Below are positions 22,701 through 29,900 of a DNA stretch of 35,371 nt, in pieces. The stretch comes from Candidatus Dechloromonas phosphorivorans. GTDB lineage: Bacteria > Pseudomonadota > Gammaproteobacteria > Burkholderiales > Rhodocyclaceae. Location of the stretch: positions 1-35,371 of the forward strand of contig JADKBR010000025.1 in the NCBI GenBank assembly GCA_016714975.1, read 5' to 3'. Position numbers and translations under genes: made by a program. Numbering within the stretch: position 1 is the first letter of the stretch; each line of letters begins with the position of its first letter. Below the pieces are notes generated by a model. That model was given only the letters and a program-made list of their open reading frames with translations. It was not told where the DNA came from and ran no database searches.

Positions 22701-24494
22701 TATCGCATTTTTGGTGTTCCCAGGGGCACGCATCTGACTTATGAGACGTTTCTCTCATTAGTACATCCAGATGACCAGACTTTCGTCGACAAAGCCTGGC
22801 ATGATGCCCTGCTTGGCGCTCCGTATGATATCGAGCATCGTGTCGTGGTCGCTGGCGAGACGAGGTGGGTCAACGAGCGAGCCGAACTGGAATTCGACCC
22901 CCAGGGAAATTTGCTTGGTGGTTTTGGCAGCACTCAGGACATTACAGAACGCAAACGTTCTGAGGCGGCCCTTTTTGCGAGTGAATCACGCTTCCGTCTG
23001 GCCATGGAGGCGATTTCCGGCGTCGTTTATGAATGGGATAAGGGTAGCCGTTCAACCTATTGGTCAAGTGGTCTCAGCCGAGTCTTTGGCGTCAGCGGAC
23101 TGGACGCTGAGTCAGGACGAAGATGGTGGCACGAGCATGTCCACCCGGATGATCTGATCCGTATTCGACCGGAGATCGTTCTCAACTTGAAGACCCGCTG
23201 CGATAGTTTTCAACTGGAATATCGCATGCGGCACAGCGCTGGGTACTGGATGCACATCTCGGATTGTGCCCACATTGTCCGCGATTCAGCGGGCAGGGTG
23301 GTGCGCGTCATCGGTAGCCTGACTGATGTCAGCGAGCGCAAGCATGCCGAGGAAGACTTGCGCCGCTTTAATGATTCGCTCGAAGAACTGGTCGCTCAGC
23401 GTACCGCCGAAGTCGAAGAGCGATCCCGTGCCTTGCAGGAATCCGAGCGCTTTGCTCGCGCCACAATCGATGCACTGAGCACTTCAGTGTGCGTGCTTGA
23501 TGGCACGGGGCACATCATTGCGGTGAACAGGGCATGGCGGGAATTCGCACAGGATAATGGCGCGAAATTCGAACGGGTATGCGAAGGAGCCAACTACCTC
23601 GCCATCTGTGATGCCGCTTCAGGCGCCTCAGATCCTGTCGCCGCCCGGGTTGCTGCTGCCATCCGGAAGTTTCTTGCCGGCAGGCGCCAGGATTTTTCGA
23701 TTGAGTACGAATGCCATTCTCCGGAAACGCGACGCTGGTTTGCCATGAAACTGAGTTGTTTCCCTGGCGACGGTCCGCTTAGGTTGGTGGCCAGACACGA
23801 GGATATTACGGAACGCATACTGGCTGCTGAAGATCAACTCGAAAGCGCCAAGCGCTTGCAGCGCTTGGCCGCACATCTGGAGTCGGTTCGCGAGGAACAA
23901 AGTGCAATGCTCGCCCGCGAAATCCATGACGAACTCGGCGGTACGTTGACGATGGTCAAACTCAATCTGGCGAACGTTGCCGATGGTGTGGCGGTCTCAA
24001 CGCCAGTGCACGATTCGCTCCGTGGCATTCTCGATCAGGTTGATATTGCGCTGCAGACCATCAAGAGAGTTTCTGCCGAATTGCGGCCGGCTACCCTCGA
24101 TACCCTTGGGCTGGTAGCAACGATCAAGTGGCATGTAGCCCGGTTTTCCAAAATGACGGGCATTGCGACAGATCTGCACTTGCCGGAACATATCCGGCTT
24201 TCAAGAAACCGCAGTACGGCGATATTTCGGATCATTCAGGAGGCTTTGACAAACGTTGCAAAGCACGCTGGTGCAAGCACCGCCCGCGTTGCGTTAAGAA
24301 AATATAGAGGCGAGCTGATCATCGAAGTTAGCGACAACGGAATCGGTATCACGAAGGGCAATCGTTTCAAACCCGACTCTTTTGGCCTGATCGGATTGCA
24401 TGAGCGCGCCCTATTTCTGGGCGGAGAGCTTTCCGTCACCGGGATGCCCAAGGGCGGGACGCACCTTAGCTTGCGTATCCCTCTTGACAACTGA
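19779..24494 (+). CDS. Hybrid Crp/Fnr regulator - multi-PAS - histidine kinase (1571 residues)
   Basis: A soluble giant sensor with no membrane segment. Residues 1-225 are a complete Crp/Fnr-type regulator: a cyclic-nucleotide-binding-like fold (FLYFPISGIVSL, ELAIVGNDGLVGIS, AVVQSAGHAYRI) and a winged helix-turn-helix (AAQIGYALGLQPEVVTEVIG, then LQTAGLITFSRG). Residues 250-300 hold the LAHELQVHQIELELQNEVL leader common in soluble PAS kinases. About eight PAS units follow, starting near 310, 430, 555, 690, 815, 945, 1070 and 1225, several ending in the PAC-like DIT.RK pattern. A coiled linker (1195-1225) separates the last two. The C-terminus is a HisKA_3 kinase: phosphoacceptor H1383 in REIHDELGG, N-box EALTNVAKHA, G1 DNGIGI and G2 GLIGLHERA, as in NarX/DesK. 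Its response regulator follows 13 bases later. GGAG precedes the ATG. The frame is intact over 4.7 kb. Fusion of a DNA-binding Crp protein to a kinase is unusual. Confidence 0.92.
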   Translation: MPNGQPESPKENLLLAAMPVADYLRLELQLENVSLSVGEVLHEVGEALDFLYFPISGIVSLRSITEDGSSSELAIVGNDGLVGISAVLGEDRSAHQAVVQSAGHAYRISIEQIRSELDPGGPLLRIALLYVQSLMTQVEQNALCYRHHRVEQQMCRWILLCHDRTPSAELNTTAAQIGYALGLQPEVVTEVIGVLQTAGLITFSRGHIQILDRSRLEARACKCCVASRKTATGISREIPHAQVSTSTHLTPGILRKSAEDRYQQSLSNGVKLPIDTHRLAHELQVHQIELELQNEVLTRANAEADAARQRYVAIYDSSPIAFITVDSLGTICQINPAGANLLGIKRAEARRYRFGASVAAESVAVFDQFLGKVLNERSRQGCEITLSPTAQSPAAMITIDAVPDENGRECRMVVVNVTQERQATRRLREREQYQRALLDAFPFIVWLKDEQSRFLSVNEPFATTFGWPSADSLVGKSDLDIAPLELAESYRADDRAVLESAEPRIIEEWIETGDELRWFETFKAPVALDGQILGTVGYARDLTEYKVMVDALRNSEAEFRSLFELSAVGSVEADPLTGRLLRANQKFCEITGYSAEELLAQSVDVITHPDDLERSRQGFRAVMTGETDLFVADERYVRKDGSIVWVNVQLTAVRDEQNHVTRSIAVIQDITIQKQAEAALRDQLKMQDLLAKIVATVPGVVYSFLLRPDGTACVPYASVALDQLYGLQPEDVREDATPLLARIHADDIGMVNETITASARAMTPWRAEYRVHHPSKGILWVDGHSMPQREPDGSILWQGYLRDITARKRTEEALRESERIYRAIGESIDYGIWICTPDGRNLYASQSFLRLVGITQEQCSNFGWGDVLHPDDAERTIAAWKECTRTGEPWDIEHRFRGVDGLWHDVLARGVAVRNEMGEITHWAGINLDISRLKRVENSLRESEADLRRAQDVSKTGSWRLDVNKNELNWSAENYRIFGVPRGTHLTYETFLSLVHPDDQTFVDKAWHDALLGAPYDIEHRVVVAGETRWVNERAELEFDPQGNLLGGFGSTQDITERKRSEAALFASESRFRLAMEAISGVVYEWDKGSRSTYWSSGLSRVFGVSGLDAESGRRWWHEHVHPDDLIRIRPEIVLNLKTRCDSFQLEYRMRHSAGYWMHISDCAHIVRDSAGRVVRVIGSLTDVSERKHAEEDLRRFNDSLEELVAQRTAEVEERSRALQESERFARATIDALSTSVCVLDGTGHIIAVNRAWREFAQDNGAKFERVCEGANYLAICDAASGASDPVAARVAAAIRKFLAGRRQDFSIEYECHSPETRRWFAMKLSCFPGDGPLRLVARHEDITERILAAEDQLESAKRLQRLAAHLESVREEQSAMLAREIHDELGGTLTMVKLNLANVADGVAVSTPVHDSLRGILDQVDIALQTIKRVSAELRPATLDTLGLVATIKWHVARFSKMTGIATDLHLPEHIRLSRNRSTAIFRIIQEALTNVAKHAGASTARVALRKYRGELIIEVSDNGIGITKGNRFKPDSFGLIGLHERALFLGGELSVTGMPKGGTHLSLRIPLDN

Positions 24495-24507
24495 AAGGTA
24501 GAGACAG

Positions 24508-25149
24508 GTGACCCAGATCATTAAGCGGATACTGATAGTCGATGACCACGCCGTTGTCCGTGGCGGCCTGCGTCAATTCCTGGCCAGTACCGATGATCTC
24601 GAAATTGCGGCCGAAGCGGCGACGGGGTTCGATGCCCTGGCCCTTATTCCCGGAGGCGACTGGGATCTCGTGTTGCTGGATATGTCGCTCCCGGATATCA
24701 ACGGATTGGAGCTGCTCAAGCGTATCAAGCGGATGCGCGCGAACCTGCCTGTACTGATCTTCAGTATGTTTTCGGAGGCGGAGTTTGCTATTCCGGCGCT
24801 TGATGCAGGCGCCTCCGGCTACCTCAACAAGGACAGTCCGCCGTACCAGATACTGTCAGCGATTCGCACTGTAGTTGATGGTGGGCGCTACGTTAGCCCA
24901 AGCCTGGGTGAGCAACTGCTTTCAGGGGTGGCATCCAGCAGCCAAAAAGCTCCCCACGAAACGCTATCGCGGCGTGAGATGGAGGTTCTACTGCTTCTTA
25001 GCAAAGGGGTCACGTTGACCCGAATCGGCGACAGTCTCCATGTCAGTGTGAAAACCGTCAGCACCTACCGGACGCGGATTCTGGAGAAACTTGGTGTAAA
25101 GTCAAATGCCGAATTGACCCGTTATGTTCTCCAGCACAAGCTCGGCTGA
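24508..25149 (+). CDS. LuxR/NarL-family response regulator
   Basis: A 213-residue two-component regulator, the evident partner of the hybrid kinase. The receiver domain (residues 1-125) has the acidic pair in ILIVDDHAVVRGG, the phospho-acceptor D58 in LVLLDMSLPDI, and the conserved lysine in SGYLNKDSPP. The C-terminal LuxR-type helix-turn-helix is LSRREMEVLLLLSKGVTLTR to VSVKTVSTYRTRILEKLGVK. The start is GTG at 24508 with AAAGG upstream. HisKA_3 kinases normally pair with this class. It may act on the palindrome at 25340 upstream of the phasin-like gene. Confidence 0.93.
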   Translation: MTQIIKRILIVDDHAVVRGGLRQFLASTDDLEIAAEAATGFDALALIPGGDWDLVLLDMSLPDINGLELLKRIKRMRANLPVLIFSMFSEAEFAIPALDAGASGYLNKDSPPYQILSAIRTVVDGGRYVSPSLGEQLLSGVASSSQKAPHETLSRREMEVLLLLSKGVTLTRIGDSLHVSVKTVSTYRTRILEKLGVKSNAELTRYVLQHKLG

Positions 25150-25339
25150 TCCAATTCGGTATGCTGGCATTGCGGTGTGATCTTGCGAATGTGGCCCATT
25201 CCCGGGGTTTCAGGCATTTGCTCGAACGGTAGGCGAAGCCAGGCGCACCAGCATCGCAAGTATCAAGGTATTGCCATGATCCGAAAGCGCGCACCCTGCA
25301 CCGGGACCGCGAATTGACGCGTCGTGGCCGGCTACTGAC

Positions 25340-25355
25340 GTAGGAGTATTCCTAC
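25340..25355. promoter_or_regulatory. Palindrome GTAGGA-GTAT-TCCTAC, candidate response-regulator site
   Basis: The 350-base gap between the response regulator and the phasin-like gene contains a perfect 6-bp inverted repeat with a 4-base centre. It lies about 145 bases before the phasin-like start. NarL-type regulators bind heptamers of the TACYYMT type as inverted pairs; TACTCCT on the minus strand fits that pattern. The half-site TTCCTAC also occurs twice at 19310-19332. No clear sigma-70 promoter could be assigned; AAAGGA before the ATG at 25500 is the ribosome site. The rest of the gap shows nothing definite. Confidence 0.4.
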
Positions 25356-25499
25356 ATCTCTCGCTTGTTTTTCCGACAAGGCTGGTACGGATTTCCGATA
25401 TCCCCAAGGCATAGCCTCTGGGATACTCCAATCAACGTCCAAACCAAGGATATTGTAAAGGTAGACGTTCCCATCACACAGCTCTGAGAAAGGATTCCC

Positions 25500-25925
25500 A
25501 TGAACCAACAACTTGCTCCGCTTTTTCAAGGCATAGAGCTTTCCAGCAAACTGCGCGCCTTGGCTCTTGCCAACTTTGAAGAACTGATGTCCCTGGAATT
25601 TGACCACGCCGATGAATTTATCAAGCGAGGCTCGCGGCAATTGAGGGATGCGTGCTCTGATCGCAGCATTGCCCACGAGACTTCTGATCTGCCGGACGCA
25701 TTGCAGAGCATGATGCATGTTTTCATCGGCTTGACTCGCGACACCATACTCGCAGTAACGGACTACCAGGTGGCAAAACTTCGCTTGGCACAAATCCAGG
25801 CAAGTGAAGCGCAAAAGGAAATTTCCGCCGTCTTCAATCAACACCTTGCCCTGATTCAGCCGGCAGAGGCCGGTGAAAATCGAATTGGCAAATCCACAGT
25901 GCACTCCCAAAAACTCGCCGCGTAG
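25500..25925 (+). CDS. Phasin-like protein
   Basis: A 141-residue, mostly helical protein without signal peptide or membrane segment. Its pattern (LRALALANFEELMSLEFDHA, LPDALQSMMHVFIGLTRDTI, VTDYQVAKLRLAQIQASEAQ) resembles phasins, the amphipathic proteins that coat polyhydroxyalkanoate granules. These have an N-terminal helix around ...NFE.L..L..., a middle ...Q......F......, and a late Y...... LQ......L segment. The match is by general pattern, so another small helical protein is possible. It follows the kinase/regulator pair behind its own regulatory region, and a hairpin lies directly after its stop. Confidence 0.5.
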   Translation: MNQQLAPLFQGIELSSKLRALALANFEELMSLEFDHADEFIKRGSRQLRDACSDRSIAHETSDLPDALQSMMHVFIGLTRDTILAVTDYQVAKLRLAQIQASEAQKEISAVFNQHLALIQPAEAGENRIGKSTVHSQKLAA

Positions 25926-25937
25926 TAATTGTTACCA

Positions 25938-25963
25938 CTGGCCGTACCCAGGCGTATGGCCAG
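25938..25963 (+). other. Stable hairpin after the phasin-like gene
   Basis: CTGGCCGTAC and GTATGGCCAG form a 10-bp stem (one G-U pair in RNA) around the six-base loop CCAGGC, 13 bases after the stop. There is no T-run, so it is more likely an mRNA 3'-end stabiliser or partial terminator than a full terminator. It would raise the phasin-like message above that of the downstream genes, as in many operons with one abundant product. Confidence 0.55.
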
Positions 25964-26017
25964 CACCTCAACCCCAACAGAGAAAAAAAATAGAGCGACA
26001 AACCAAAGGAGCGAGAC

Positions 26018-26263
26018 ATGCTTGCTGAAATGCATGGTGTTTCTTCAGACGAAACTCATGAACAGTTTATCCAGCGGGCCGGGCGTGTTTTTCCGCCAGA
26101 CTCTGTCAGAGCCTGGTCGCGCATCGAGCGCGCGGTATTCAATCACCTGATGGCAAAACTGATTCACCACAACACCTATGGTTCAATTTCCAATGAGATG
26201 CTTCAAGAGTGTCGGGATGACATGACAGAGGTCGTCAGGCGCTTGGGAGATATCCTTGATTGA
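26018..26263 (+). CDS. Small hypothetical protein (81 residues)
   Basis: I do not recognise this protein. It is short, soluble and probably helical (EQFIQRAGRVFPPDSVRAWS, ERAVFNHLMAKLIHHNTYGS, EVVRRLGDILD). An AAAGGAG lies seven bases before the ATG, so the start is well supported. Its stop overlaps the start of the Crp/Fnr regulator by eight bases, so the two are translationally coupled. It may modulate the regulator, but this is only an inference from position. Confidence 0.7.
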   Translation: MLAEMHGVSSDETHEQFIQRAGRVFPPDSVRAWSRIERAVFNHLMAKLIHHNTYGSISNEMLQECRDDMTEVVRRLGDILD

Positions 26264-27047
26264 TAGCCCGGAAGGGAACCGCATTCTTGCGGCACTGTCG
26301 AGCGACGGATATTTCCGCTTGCAGGGTCAACTTGAGTTCTCCCAGTTGGCGCTTGGCGAGGTTCTCTACAACTCTGGTGCTCGGCAAAGATACATCCACT
26401 TTCCGACAAGCAGTATTGTTTCTCTGGATTTTTCCACCGAGGATGGATTGTCCGCCCAGTTGGCGATGGTCGGTAATGACGGACTGGTGGGCGTACCGAT
26501 GATCCTGGGTGGAAAAACCACCACCCACCGTGCCATCGTCCAGAGTGCTGGCAATGCATATCGGCTGCGAGCCGACAGGGCTTGTTGCGAACTCGGCAAG
26601 AGCGGCGATTTACAGTCGCTGTCCTTACGCTATGCGCAGGCGCTGATGACACAGATAGCCCAGGGTGTTGTCTGCAATCGGTTTCACTCTGTCAAACAGC
26701 GGTTGTGTCGCTGGCTCTTGCACAGCCTCGACCGCCTGCCCGGCAATCAACTCGATGCGACTCAGGAATTTATCAGCCACATGTTGGGCGTGCGTCGCGA
26801 AGCAATCACCGAGGCTGCGGGAAAGCTTCAGGCGGCAGGTCTGATTGAATACGGCCGAGGTCGAATTTCGGTGATAGATCGGCCCGGCATAGAAGCGCTC
26901 GTTTGCGAATGCTATGCCACCGCGAAGGTTGAAATGGATCGTCTGTTCGATTTGGCCCTGGATGACCATCCGAGAGACAGGGGCCAGCCCAATCTGGCGA
27001 TGCTGCGCCAACGTACCCCTAAAGACCTTCATGCACAATGGCAATGA
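26256..27047 (+). CDS. Crp/Fnr-family transcriptional regulator
   Basis: A 263-residue regulator with a cyclic-nucleotide-binding-like domain (residues 10-125) and a winged helix-turn-helix (about 150-215). It is paralogous to the N-terminus of the hybrid kinase. Shared stretches include LA.VGNDGLVG, VQSAG.AYR, LMTQ, CRW.L...DR, AGLI...RG.I...DR and EA..C.C. The canonical CRP cAMP motif is absent, so the ligand may not be cAMP. Translation starts at TTG 26256, with GGAG six bases upstream, inside the end of the preceding small gene. The last 40 residues (MDRLFDLALDDHPRDRGQPN onward) extend beyond the usual family length. Confidence 0.9.
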   Translation: MIDSPEGNRILAALSSDGYFRLQGQLEFSQLALGEVLYNSGARQRYIHFPTSSIVSLDFSTEDGLSAQLAMVGNDGLVGVPMILGGKTTTHRAIVQSAGNAYRLRADRACCELGKSGDLQSLSLRYAQALMTQIAQGVVCNRFHSVKQRLCRWLLHSLDRLPGNQLDATQEFISHMLGVRREAITEAAGKLQAAGLIEYGRGRISVIDRPGIEALVCECYATAKVEMDRLFDLALDDHPRDRGQPNLAMLRQRTPKDLHAQWQ

Positions 27048-27132
27048 CAGACAAAGACAGAAAAAATTGCGTACCCAGGCGCGGAAGAGAGCCTTGTCCA
27101 TCAAAATCAGCCGGAACTGCCACCGGTAGCTG

Positions 27133-27233
27133 ACGATCCACGAAAAGAAGCTCCACGAAACCCTGCCCCGACTGACCGAGATCCTCGCCCAGGGGATGGC
27201 GCCCGATTCACGATCGAAAGCGAGTCAGCCTAG
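27133..27233 (+). pseudogene. Displaced 3' end of rlmJ
   Basis: The reading KKLHETLPRLTEILAQG, followed after a missing base by GARFTIESESA and a TAG at 27231-27233, matches the last ~33 residues of RlmJ at 19190-19284 (TLHETLPRLTSLLAQGDGAK to FIIESQTQ). DNA identity over the aligned part is roughly 70-75% by eye. The codons here are GC-rich like the flanking chromosome, whereas those at the present rlmJ end are not. The stop overlaps the 3' end of the convergent MazG-like gene by nine bases, as two ancestral convergent neighbours often do. This looks like the original rlmJ terminus, cut off by the 7.9-kb block. Confidence 0.75.
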
Positions 27234-27581
27234 CTCGCTGTACTTGGCCCGTGACCCATGCGCCTTGGCGACCGGGTATTTTTCCGAGTTCTTGACCAGC
27301 TTGGCGCGGGCGGCCGCGGCCAGATCGATACCAGCCACATCGGCAATCAGCAGCAGATAAAGCAGGATATCGGCGCATTCGTCGCGCAGCGCCTCCGCGG
27401 ATTGCCGATCGACGGGCAGTGCCTCGACCTCGGCGTCGTTCTTCCACTGCGTCAGCTCGAGCAACTCGGCTGCCTCGAGATTGAGCGAAACGATCAGGTT
27501 GCGCAGCGAATGAAACTGACGCCAGTCGCGCGCATCGCGGAACTCCAGAACCGCTGCGGTCAACGCTTCGAAATCGCTCAA
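27225..27581 (-). CDS. MazG-like nucleotide pyrophosphohydrolase (RS21-C6/dCTPase type)
   Basis: A 118-residue all-helical NTP pyrophosphohydrolase. It has WRQFHSLRNLIVSLNLEAAE, then AAELLELTQW and ALRDECADILLYLLLIAD, which supply the E..E and E..D metal ligands, and the KYP end motif of the dCTPase-1 group. It probably removes non-canonical nucleotides such as modified dCTP. The start is TTG at 27581 with GGGGAG seven bases upstream. The frame is intact. It is convergent with rlmJ's displaced 3' end. Confidence 0.9.
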   Translation of the reverse strand: MSDFEALTAAVLEFRDARDWRQFHSLRNLIVSLNLEAAELLELTQWKNDAEVEALPVDRQSAEALRDECADILLYLLLIADVAGIDLAAAARAKLVKNSEKYPVAKAHGSRAKYSELG

Positions 27582-27755
27582 TTTCAGACTCCCCGATGCT
27601 TGTCCAGAACGTATGCTAGCGCAAAACCCCGCCCATTCCGGAGTGCCGCCTACGCAACAGACGAGGTCGCGCCGGAGGGATTCCGCATTGACCGGATCCC
27701 GCAGCGCGCCTTATAGTCGCAGCTTGCCACCAGCCACGCTCTCCGGACATTCCTC

Positions 27756-28553
27756 ATGTCGAACCATCGCCTTCGCCCCGCGCTGTTGCCTTCGCTGCTT
27801 GCCATCGTCTCCCCCCCTGCCCTCGCCCTGCAGCCTCTCATTACCGACGATACGGGCACCCAGGGAAGCGGCGGCAATCAGATCGAACTGGCCTACTCGG
27901 GTTTCCGCCAGAAGATGTCGGGCAGCACCGACCGCCTGGACAGTCTGCCTTTCACCTATACGCGAGGCGTCAGCGAAACCCTCGATCTCTTTGTCAGCGC
28001 CAGCTACGGGCGGCTGCGCCTGAGCAGCGCCGACCAGGCCGCCTACGGCGTCGGGACCCCATCACTGGGCGCCAAGTGGCGCTTCTACGGAACCGAGGAA
28101 AGCGACACGCGGATGGCCCTCAAGCCGGAGATATTCTTCCCGATCAACGGCAGCAGTCGGGAGGAAGACGGTTTCGGTACCGGCAAGATCTCGGGCAACC
28201 TGACATTCATCCTCGAGCAAAGGGTCCCCTTCGGCAGCGTCCTGTTCAATGCCGGCCTGGGGCGCAGCCGCATCCACGGAGCCTTCGACGACTCGGACGC
28301 AACCGTCTCGCGCTTGTCGATCGCGCCCATCTGGGAGGTGAGCGAAGAGTGGAAACTTGCACTGGACATGGGACAGCGATTCGCACGCGGTAGCGGCACT
28401 ACGGTCATCGAGAAGTATGCCGAGTTCGGTGCAATCTACTCGCCCGGCAAGGATCTCGATCTGGCGCTCGGCATCATCGGCTCGTCCGACAACCAGAACC
28501 CGCGCACGACAACCCAGGCAGCGACAGTCGGCGTCACCTGGCGATTCCAGTAA
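27756..28553 (+). CDS. Outer-membrane transporter, MetA-pathway-of-phenol-degradation family
   Basis: A 265-residue secreted beta-barrel. A signal peptide (LLPSLLAIVSPPALA) is followed by the family's QPLITDDTGTQGSGGNQIEL, then alternating strand segments such as LDLFVSASYGRL, GTPSLGAKWRFYG and ALKPEIFFPING, ending in TVGVTWRFQ with a terminal aromatic residue as usual for outer-membrane barrels. It probably lets small hydrophobic or aromatic compounds cross the outer membrane. No catabolic genes are nearby, so the substrate is unknown. Confidence 0.85.
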   Translation: MSNHRLRPALLPSLLAIVSPPALALQPLITDDTGTQGSGGNQIELAYSGFRQKMSGSTDRLDSLPFTYTRGVSETLDLFVSASYGRLRLSSADQAAYGVGTPSLGAKWRFYGTEESDTRMALKPEIFFPINGSSREEDGFGTGKISGNLTFILEQRVPFGSVLFNAGLGRSRIHGAFDDSDATVSRLSIAPIWEVSEEWKLALDMGQRFARGSGTTVIEKYAEFGAIYSPGKDLDLALGIIGSSDNQNPRTTTQAATVGVTWRFQ

Positions 28554-28647
28554 GCATCTCGCCGTCTCGCCCTGATCACCGGGGCGCCGCCCCGGCCTCG
28601 ATCACCGGATACAATTCATCGTTATCCCGGATCGACAGACCGATCGC

Positions 28648-29900
28648 ATGCCTCGCCTTGCTTCACTCAACACACAAATCCTGATCGGCTGCCTTGCCGG
28701 CATCGCCGGCGGCCTGTGGCTGGCCAGCGCCGAGCCGACACCCGTTGCCGCGAGCGCGCTCTACGGCGCCAAGCTGATTGGCAACCTCTTCCTTGACTTG
28801 TTGCGCATGGTGCTCGTGCCGCTGGTGTTCTCGTCCATCGTCGTCGGCGTCGCCAACCTGCGCGCCCATGACCAGATGCACCGGGGTGGACGACAACGCT
28901 GGCCTTCTTCTTCGCCACGATGGGCCTGGCGATCCTGATCGGCTTTGGCGCCGCGCATGTCTTCCGGCCGGGGGAGGGTCTGCAACTCGAAATGTTCGCC
29001 GCAGCGACGAAGAACCATCAGGCGCGCCAGATGCCGCTGCCCGACTACATCGCCCAGTTCCTGCGCGGCCTGTTCCAGAACCCGTTCAAGGCGCTGGCCC
29101 AGGGCGAGATCCTTGCCATCGTGATGATCGCCCTCTTCCTCGGCGTCGCCCTGGTCGTCGGCGGTGAACGCTACCGCAACCTGCGCCTGCTGATCCAGGA
29201 ACTGCAGGAACTCTGCCTGATGATTGTCGGCTGGATCATGCGCCTCGCCCCGTTCGGCCTCGCCGCGCTGCTCCTGCAACTCGTCGCCACCCAGGAGGGC
29301 GGGCTGCTCAAGAGCCTCGGCCATTTCATCGTCGTCGTCACCGGAACCACGCTGTTTCACGGCCTGGTGGTCCTGCCGCTGATCCTCTGGCTGTTCACCC
29401 GGATGTCTCCCATCCATTTCTTCAAGGGCGCGCGCGAGGCGCTGATCACGGCGTTTGCCACCAGTTCGAGCGCCGCCACGCTGCCGGTCACGCTGCGCTG
29501 CACCGAGCAGCATTTGCATGTGCGCAAGGACATCGCCAACTTCGTCGTGCCCCTTGGCGCGACGGTCAATATGGATGGCACGGCGCTCTACGAGGCCGCC
29601 GCAGCGCTCTTCGTCGCGCGCCTCGCCGGCATCGAGCTCGACATCGCCAGCCAGATGATCATCTTCTTTGTCGCCATGCTCGGCGCCATCGGCGCCCCGG
29701 GCATTCCCAGCGTCGGCATGCTGAGCATGGTCCTGGTCCTCGAATCGGTCGGCCTGCCCACCGAGGCCATCGCCATCCTGCTGCCGATCGACCGCATCCT
29801 CGACACAGTGCGGACAGCCGTGAATGTCGAGGGCGACATGGTCGGCAGCCTGATCGTCCAGCGGCTGGCCGCTGTTCCGGAGATCATCCGGCGCTCATGA
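28648..29900 (+). CDS. Dicarboxylate/amino acid:cation symporter (DAACS family; one frameshift)
   Basis: An inner-membrane transporter of about 417 residues of the GltP/DctA family. It has early membrane helices (ILIGCLAGIAGGLWLA, LFLDLLRMVLVPLVFSSIVV), the serine-rich re-entrant loop FATSSSAATLPVTLRC, NFVVPLGATVNMDGTALYEA, and the DRILDTVRTAVNVEGD motif that binds the substrate carboxylate. One base is missing in the G-run at 28883-28886, so the first 80 residues and the rest are in different frames; with it restored, MHRGWTTTLAFFFATMG is continuous. It imports C4-dicarboxylates or acidic amino acids with protons or sodium. Confidence 0.92.

Noticed and set aside
25163..25195. Possible sigma-54 promoter (TGGC...TTGC) after the response regulator
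   Set aside because: The spacing between the GG and GC elements is wrong.
25943..27081. CGTACCCAGGCG at 25943-25954 and again at 27070-27081, as possible ends of a mobile unit
   Set aside because: Only 12 bases, no longer similarity, and the first copy is part of the hairpin after the phasin-like gene.
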